Shown here in pieces: positions 56,890-64,000 of a stretch of 64,000 bases of DNA. The first letter of the stretch is position 1; each line of letters begins with the position of its first letter. The position numbers were made by a program, and so were the translations under genes. The notes under the pieces are model-generated. The model saw nothing but the letters and a program-made list of their open reading frames with translations, did not search any database and was not told the origin of the DNA. This DNA is from Aulostomus chinensis (Eukaryota > Chordata > Actinopteri > Syngnathiformes > Aulostomidae), in contig JBBMOA010000021.1 in assembly GCA_037954235.1 (NCBI GenBank), forward strand, positions 220,001 to 284,000, given 5' to 3'.

Positions 56890-57755
56890 TTACAGCGACA
56901 GACCGGAGCAGATTAGGACAGACGGGCGCAGATTAGGACAGACCGGCGCAGATTAGGACAGGCTAGTGCAGACAAGGACAGACTGGTGCAGACAAGGACA
57001 GACCGGCGCAGACTAGGGCAGACTGGTGCAGACTAGGAAAGACCGGCGCAGACTAGGGCAGACTGGTGCAGACAAGGACAGACTGGTGCAGACAAGGACA
57101 GACCGGCGCAGACTAGGGCAGACTGGTGCAGACAAGGACAGACTGGTGCAGACAAGGACAGACCGGCGCAGACTAGGGCAGACTGGTGCAGACTAGGAAA
57201 GACCGGCGCAGACTAGGGCAGACTGGTGCAGACAAGGACAGACTGGTGCAGACAAGGACAGACCGGCGCAGACTAGGGCAGACTAGTGCAGACTAAGGAA
57301 AGACCGGTGCATACTAGGATAGACCGAAGCAGACTAGGACAGACCGGTGCAGACTAGGACAGGCTGGTGCAGACAAGGACAGACTGGTGCAGACAAGGAC
57401 AGACCGAATCAGACTAGGGCAGACTGGTGCAGACAAGGACAGACCGGCGCAGACTAGGACAGACCGGTGCAGACAAGGACAGACTGGCGCAGACTAGGAC
57501 AGACCGGTGCAGACAAGGACAGACCGGTGCAGACAAGGACAGACCGGCGCAGACTAGGACAGACCGGTGCAGACAAGGACAGACCAGTGCAGACAAGGAC
57601 TGACCGGTGCAGACAAGGACAGACCGGTGCAGACTAGGACAGACCGGTGCAGACAAGGACAGACTGGCGCAGACTAGGACAGACCGGTGCAGACAAGGAC
57701 AGACCGGTGCAGACAAGGACAGACCGGCGCAGACTAGGACAGACCGGAGCAAACA
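56890..57755 (+). repeat. 20-bp minisatellite, about 43 units
   Basis: The unit is AGACCGGTGCAGACAAGGAC, with CTAG/CAAG and CCGG/CTGG variants. It begins about 140 bases after the decamer array. Confidence 0.96.
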
Positions 57756-58995
57756 AGGAAGGATGTAATTAAATTGAATTATTTCTCTCTGGAGAGGTGA
57801 TGTCATCAGCATGTCTTCTGGCTTCTTCCCCGTTAGCTTCGGGTGTTGGTGTATGCTGACGTCACGCAACTCTTGAATTCGTGACTTGTATTCTGTTGCT
57901 GCTGGAACTTTGTTGACTTGACCGTGTTCTCGTGTTCCACTGGTATTGTCAGGCACTGTTCAGGAAACAGAACCACCTTCATCTCTTGATCTGATCTGCT
58001 CTCACTGCCGTCTGTAACCACGAGCACCCAACTGAGCATGCTCCGTCTGACCACCTCCTGCTCTCTGAGACGTCTTTGTACTGAGGACGAATTTTTGGGT
58101 CAACTTGTGTGTGTGTTTCCTCCGGCTGCTCAGACTCTTAATATGCCACCAGACTCTGATTAATGATTGGCTGAATGTGTGTCAGAGTGTAACCGCGGGA
58201 AACCCAGAGTCACTTCTGGGATTGGTGGAGGTTAAAGGATGTTAAAGACTCAGAGAGAGAGAGACCGAGAGAGAGACAGAGATTAAGAGATTAATGATAT
58301 AAATTATACATGTTTTGTGTAAACAGATAATGAATAAGAAGATTCAAAATATTTTTTGAAAAAAGTCATAGATTTATGAACATTTATGTGGTCAAATATT
58401 AAATTGACATTTTGACATTTTTTTTATTGATCAAGGATTATAAATAGTCGTCTTCAAGATTTTGCTAACCAGATGGTGAAAGGGTTTCACCTTTTAACCA
58501 ACAAAGTCTCCAGATTTCTTTAAGAACACTGACAGACGTGAAGGGTGAGTGGCCCTCAGGCGTGACTCCTGGCAGTTACATTAGCGGTTGGGAGCCGTCG
58601 GCGAGCTGCAGGCCACAGATGAGCTCAGGGTGAGCCTGCAGACAACTCACTGTTCCTGTGGTTGAGAGGACATCCACTCAGCTGACTCCTCCCCCAGTGA
58701 TGACTAGAATTGAAGAGAATGCCTTTATTGTCATTGCATAGTCAGATACAGTGACATTGGGGATGGTATATAAAACAGCAGTGGTTGGCACACCTGTTTG
58801 CTCTCTGGGCAGGTAGAATGGCCATGATTTGACACAAAGATTCTGTGTGTCTGGCAAACAGTATATATGAGTGATTGGGTTATGTGTGAACCAGCCTTCA
58901 TGCACATACATGCACATACCACACGATGTCCTCCTTCTATTGGCTGAAGGTCAACGGTATGTGGTGTTTATTTGTGGGATCTATTTAGTAAAACA
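57756..58995. other. Intron sequence, mostly unique
   Basis: A (GA)-rich patch near 58250. GAATGCCTTTATTGTCATTG at 58720-58739 resembles the reverse complement of a LINE 3' end, possibly a short - strand relic. No gene seen. Confidence 0.4.
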
Positions 58996-60886
58996 TGTCG
59001 TCATTCAACCGCTGGCTGTCTAGGTGGCGTCCAGCAAACCAAGTGGGCTTCATTGAGAATTGGAAAACTTTCTGGGGGAGACCTGGTGTGATTAGGAGGG
59101 ACGGCATTCATTTCTAGAAATATGACCCAGTTTATAATAGAACCAGAACCCTGAGAACCCAGAGTTCAGACCAGGAAGCAGAGCTGCCGTCTTACACGCT
59201 TCTGTGGGCGTCCACTAGGGGGCAGTCACCCACCCAAACCCACATCGAGACTGTGTCTGTGCCCCGACCAAGTCAGTCTGTTCACTCCAGTTCTACTGTA
59301 GAGGAGTCAATCAGAAAAACCTCATCAAAATGAACACAACCACTAAATTAACTCAAAAAAATCTAAAAATTAGATGAGGACTTTTAAATATCAGACCTCT
59401 GATGCTGAAAACTGAACCAGTGAATGAAGTGATACCTGACAGTTGTGTTGACCTGCTGAGTCTCACTGAAACCTGGCTGGTGACGATGAGGATGCTAGTC
59501 TGAATGAATCCACTCCTCCAGTCACAGGAACACTCACATTCCTCCAGGCTCTGGTCCAGGAGGTGGCGCTGCTGCCATTGTTGACACCAGTTTAGTAATA
59601 AATCCCAAACCAGAAGAAGTTTCCATTCCTCTGAAAGCCTGATTGTCAGTTTGTCTCCTCCAGCCTGGAAACTCTCCAGCCTCTCTGATTGATGATTGAG
59701 GACCGTCCTCCTGGTCCTGACTCTGGATTCTGATCTGGATTCTCAGAGTTTCTATCAGTTTAGTTCTAAATCAGATCAAGTATTGATTGGAGGAGACTTC
59801 AGTATTCATGAGGATGTTGATAACCACAGTCTGGTACTGCATTTCTCTCTCTTCTAGACTCAACTGGTGTCCATCAGTCTGTCCATGAACCCTCTCACTG
59901 TCACAACCACACCTCCACCTCCACCTAACATGTGGAACTGAAGCTGAACATCTGGTTGTGTTTCCACAGAACGCTTTTATCAGACCACCAATCAATCACT
60001 TTGGAATTTGGACTGATCAGCTACACTCCACTCAGGAAAACTGTGGTTTCCAGATGTTTGTCTGATCAGGCCACACCTGGATTTAAGGAAGTGGTTCCAT
60101 TGGTGCTAAATTCAGTGTCATGTCCCACTGTAACAGAGGACGCTGTTGTCCACCTTAGTCCCTCCCAAACTGATCATTTTATCCATAGAGCAGCAGGCAC
60201 CTTAGCAACAACTCTGGACTCTACTGGCCCACTAAAACAGAAAACTATGAATCCAAGGAAACAAGCACCTTGGTATGGTTCTGGAACCTGACAGCTTCAA
60301 CAAGAAACCAGAAACTGGAGAGAAGATGGTGCTGCTCCAAACTGGAGGAGTCACATGTAGTCTGGCAAGATGGCCTTAGAACCTAGAAGAAAGCCCTTGG
60401 TAGAACCAGAGCAGCCGACTACTCAGCACTAACAGAGGAACCAAGAACAACCCAGGTTCCTCTTCAGTCCTGGAGCCAGACTGACAGAGAGCCACAGCTC
60501 TACTGAACCAAGTAGTCCTGTTTCCCTGGGCAGCAAAGAGTTCATGGACTTCTTTAATGACAAAATTCTCCTGATTAGAGAGAAACTTCTTCTCCTGCTG
60601 CCATCAGCTGACAACATGGCCCCTAGAACCCAGAACCTTAGAGGCAGCTGGAGGACCAGACACACACTTGGATAGTTTTTCTGCCATCAGCCTTCATGAG
60701 CTCAGTTCAATAATGTCCCCCTCTAAACCTCCACCTGTCTCCTAGACCCCATCCCCACTAAGCTGCTCCAAGACTCTCTCCCCTCGTTAGCCCCTCCCTC
60801 TTAGATATGATCAATGTGGCGCTGGTATCTGGTTCCGTCCCTCAGTCCTTTAAAGTAGCAGGAATTAAACCCTCCTCAAAAAACAA
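58996..60886 (+). mobile_element. LINE-A copy 2 (uninterrupted)
   Basis: It is nearly identical to 41030-42442 joined directly to 47317-47790. It starts in the esterase domain (SSFNRWL block), passes the endonuclease, and ends in the RT-entry region (IKPSSK block), so it is truncated at both ends. It contains neither LINE-B nor LINE-C, which shows how copy 1 was interrupted. Confidence 0.92.
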
Positions 60887-60959
60887 CCCTCAGTGTCCAC
60901 AGTCGCATCCTCAAAATCTTGACAGATTTTAGTACATCATCTGGGTACTTTTTCACACT

Positions 60960-61348
60960 CAATTTTTGCATACTATCCATACTTTTTTCCATTTTGAGTT
61001 GAGTATACTCAAAATTTGAAGTATGTAGTATGGAAGTACACGATTTGGGACACTCCTTTTGTTTCGGTCCCATCGATGTAGCAAACAGCCAGCTAGCTGT
61101 ACAGCTTCGTCCAGGACTTGCGAATTCAGCCGCATTTCCAGTGCAATGGAGACACAACAGTCATGAAGGAGGTGATTTCCCTCCATGACCAGATGCATCT
61201 CATCCAATTTTTTGGTTATGGACTGGGCGTTCGTGACAAACATTCTCAGGAGGGCAGGTCTGTGCAGGTTACTCCTTAGCCGGGATAGCACGCCAGAGTG
61301 GCAGCAACGTTTAGGTCCGGCACTGTCACGCCATACAGTCACAAACAA
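60960..61348 (-). mobile_element. LINE endonuclease fragment, - strand
   Basis: A 129-codon - strand frame has RPALLRMFVTNAQSITKKLD, then an AVQLAG and DRNK block, the N-terminal endonuclease region of an L2-group LINE. The usual FTETWL motif is lost. It is a short relic of a family distinct from LINE-A. Confidence 0.6.
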
Positions 61349-61449
61349 CGCAACCAGACAACTTTAGATGACACTGACAACTTTTTCATTAATGTGATAA
61401 GTTCAGTAGCAAGTACAAATCTGTTTTCCTTGTACAAATCTGAAGTGTT

Positions 61450-61690
61450 CAAAACAACAAACAAAGCAACAAATAAAGCAACAAACAAAACAACAAACAA
61501 AACAACAAACAAAGCAACAAACAAAACAACAAAAAGCAACAAACAAAACAACAAATAAAGCAACAAACAAAACAACAAACAAAGCAACAAACAAAACAAC
61601 AAATAAAGCAACAAACAAAACAACAAACAAAGCAACAAACAAAACAACAAATAAAGCAACAAATAAAGCAACAAACAAAGCAACAAACAA
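61450..61690 (+). repeat. CAACAAA-type tandem array
   Basis: Units AACAAACAAAG and AACAAATAAAG of 11-12 bases repeat about 20 times; open - strand frames (CLLF repeats) are artefacts. Confidence 0.93.
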
Positions 61691-61786
61691 AGCAATCCAC
61701 GTGGATCACTGGTGTGACCACACGCCCAAGCTCGCATTGACCAGTAGGTTCAGTTGTTGGTTTGTATCTCAGCTCCCCTGAAGTGC

Positions 61787-61788
<2 letters not shown>

Positions 61789-61860
<72 letters not shown>

Positions 61861-61939
61861 GGGTAGGGTTGTTTGCATGTGCTTGTGTGTATGTGTGGGG
61901 CGGGGGGCGGGGGTTAGGGTTGTTTGCATGTGCTTGTGT

Positions 61940-62001
<62 letters not shown>
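61789..62001 (+). repeat. Two (GT)n tracts around a duplicated G-rich block
   Basis: (GT)n at about 61789-61853 and 61938-62001. Between and beside them GGGTTAGGGTTGTTTGCATG occurs, with a near copy GGGTAGGGTTGTTTGCATG, so a local duplication is visible. Confidence 0.9.
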
Positions 62002-62003
<2 letters not shown>

Positions 62004-62014
62004 TGTGGGTGAAG

Positions 62015-62856
62015 ACCTTTCCAGCCTCTGCCAGCCTGAATATTGTCCCTCTCAGACTCTGCTGGAGGTTACTGATGACCTTCTATACTTTGGGGTGTGG
62101 AGGGGTGAGGAGGGTGAGACACAGTCTGGTGTCCTCTTCATCAGCTGGAGGTGTCATTCTTGACATTTGTTTGCCTCTGTGTTTGTGTCATGATTTGTTT
62201 TGATCGTTGTTGCAAAAAAAATCTGTTTAATAGAATTTGGTACATGGATGTGTCCCACACCTCGTCAGGAAAGGGGTGGAGCCAACACGCGGATGTGCGA
62301 ATCACATGTGACATGATTGTGAGGGTCGTGTCTGTATGTTTCTTGGGCAGAGATTTTAGCTCGTTGTCAGCTGATTATTCAGGTTCATTCATAAGAAGAA
62401 TGGAAAGGAACATGAAGGTTATCAATCGATTGGTTCTGCAGTAAAAACCTCTGATGAGCTGATCAATAATGTTCCTGTTTGTAATCAAAGGTTGAATTAA
62501 AGAGATTTAATGAGCTTCAGCGGGAAGCAATCAGCTGCTGTATTGATTAGTGTGTATACACACACAAAGACACAAACACAAATTCACACACACAAACACA
62601 CACAGACACACATGCATCAGGACAGAAGCCATCTCACTGGTTTCATGTTGTCTCCGTTCGATGGCTGTAACATCTCGTTGCCTTTGACCAACATGTGATG
62701 CATCATGTGACTCTGACATGTGAAATAGAGACAAACCAGTTAGAACCAGAGTAGAACCCCAGTCGCCAGCTGCTTTTCCATGGAATGTATTTAGCCAACA
62801 ATGTGTTCAAATGTGTCTAAAATGGCTGCACTGCAGTGCCATAGCTTGTTGAAGGT
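62015..62856. other. Intron sequence, nothing recognised
   Basis: A (CA)n-like tract at about 62556-62612; the rest is unique. Confidence 0.4.
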
Positions 62857-63377
62857 CAGGACTGGTGGTGATGGAGGAGGTCAGGATTGGTGGTCTGGTC
62901 TGGACTGGTGGTGGTGGGGGAGGTCAGAATTGGTGGTGTTGGTGTGGACTGGTGGTGATCATGGAGGTCAGGATTGGTGGTCTGGTCTGGACTGGTGGTG
63001 GTGGGGGAGGTCAGAATTGGTGGTGTTGGTGTGGACTGGTGGTGATCATGGAGGTCAGGTTTGGTGGTCTGGTCTGGACTGGTGGTGGTGGGGGAGGTCA
63101 GAATTGGTGGTGTTGGTCTGGACTGGTGGTGATCATGGAGGTCAGGTTTGGTGGTCTGGTCTGGACTGGTGGTGGTGGGGGAGGTCAGAATTGGTGGTGT
63201 TGGTCTGGACTGGTGGTGATCGTGGAGGTCAGGTTTGGTGGTCTGGTCTGGAAGGGTGGTAGTGGGGGAGGTCAGAATTGGTGGTGTTGGTCTGGACTGG
63301 TGGTGATCGTGGAGGTCAGGTTTGGTGGTCTGGTCTGGAAGGGTGGTAGTGGGGGAGGTCAGTATTGGTGGTGGTCA
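62857..63377 (+). repeat. 88-bp minisatellite (two 44-bp half units), about 6 copies
   Basis: It alternates GGAGGTCAGGATTGGTGGTC and GGAGGTCAGAATTGGTGGTG half units, with GGACTGGTGGTGATCATGG between. G-rich on the + strand. Confidence 0.93.
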
Positions 63378-64000
63378 ACAGAGCTCAAGCAAGCTTTTCA
63401 TCCCTGGAAAGGTCACATGATTCGCTGGACTTCTGAAGCGATGCGGACTCAAGAATACTGGAAAAAAAATTAGTAGAATAACAATCAAATAGACAATCAA
63501 TAATTAACCATTTGAAGGTTTCCTGCTAAAAGTCCTGAAGTTCATGATTTCAGCCAAGTCTGAAGCGGTTTTTGTTTCTACTTGCTTGGTGTTGGGGTGA
63601 ATCGCGGAGGACCGCCTGGCTGCTGGTGGTCTGCCGGGTCAGACAGGACCTGAAATAATGACAGAGGGCTCAGATGACGAGAGTCTGACATCTAATCTGT
63701 AAATCGGCGTCTAATCCAACATGTTTCAGGGCTCATAATATCTTCTAATCTCTTTATTCCCTCAAACTTCTTCTTGTGTTTGGAGGCACCATCTGTTGAC
63801 TCAGATTATTTTCATTTTTATTTAAAAGTCCTCGTCATTTACACATTAGTCTGGTAACTATGGTTGCAGTCTCCTACCCACATATGTGCGTTTAATGTAG
63901 AATACCCTGATAATCACCAGCATCAGTCTATATGTTCACTTGTCAATGACATCATGCGTCTCACTGTCCTACCCTCTGCCACTTAATAACAAGTAACAAT
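63378..64000. other. Unique intron sequence to the window end
   Basis: Non-repetitive. CTAATCT/CTAATCC motifs cluster at about 63690-63750, a possible regulatory element, but weak. Confidence 0.35.

Larger units (their letters stand above)
33802..64000 (+). other. Presumed first intron of the putative ptprm gene
   Basis: From the GTAAGT donor to the window end no further host exon is found; everything recognisable is repeat or candidate regulatory DNA. The intron label depends on the exon-1 assignment. Confidence 0.45.

Overview
This window is vertebrate, almost certainly teleost, genomic DNA. Coding sequence is split into short exons with GT/AG introns. The non-coding part is dominated by fish-type non-LTR retrotransposons, a microsatellite-tailed tRNA-headed SINE-like repeat, very long (GT)n tracts and large minisatellites. 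Nothing suggests a bacterial, archaeal or plasmid origin, and I see no operon, CRISPR array, rRNA or tRNA gene.

Three host genes can be supported, all on the + strand. (1) gcm2 (glial cells missing 2, a zinc-containing transcription factor): seven exons between 1636 and 6089 join in frame to a 429-residue partial protein. The start-codon exon lies upstream of the window, and an endogenous retrovirus pol relic (1-1240, - strand) lies between. (2) An LRRC30-like leucine-rich-repeat gene: seven exons between 24097 and 31897 give a complete 291-residue protein with eight 23-residue LRRs. (3) A CpG-rich promoter and signal-peptide exon at 33732-33801, ending in phase 1. From its position just downstream of the LRRC30-like gene it is probably exon 1 of the receptor tyrosine phosphatase gene ptprm. 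The remaining 30 kb would then be its first intron.

Layout: 1-6.1 kb ERV relic and gcm2; 6.1-24 kb intergenic, with a 30-bp minisatellite (8.3-9.5 kb), an internally deleted pogo-like DNA transposon (10.6-11.3 kb), a 53-bp hairpin-forming minisatellite (16.1-17.0 kb), an L2/jockey-type LINE inside an older tandem array (17.8-19.7 kb) and an L1-type LINE relic (19.8-20.9 kb); 24.1-31.9 kb the LRR gene, whose introns hold LINE pieces, minisatellites that look LINE-derived, and a 2.5-kb minisatellite that begins at the gene's own splice donor; 33.4-33.9 kb CpG-rich promoter and exon; 34-64 kb repeat-rich intron with two unique stretches that look like conserved regulatory DNA (37.1-37.2 and 50.2-50.5 kb), a three-deep nest of LINEs (40.6-49.0 kb), a 3.4-kb decamer array (53.3-56.8 kb), a 20-bp array (56.9-57.8 kb) and a second copy of the outer LINE (59.0-60.9 kb).

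The three genes do not form a pathway; their association is positional. The most distinctive content is how tandem arrays arise and are disrupted here. One array grows out of a splice donor, others out of LINE 3' UTRs, one is split by a LINE, and a SINE-like family carries one to three tandem copies of its head module. No new defence or catalytic system is visible. Long open frames at 8.8-9.6, 29.1-31.6 and 53.2-56.8 kb are by-products of tandem repetition, not genes.
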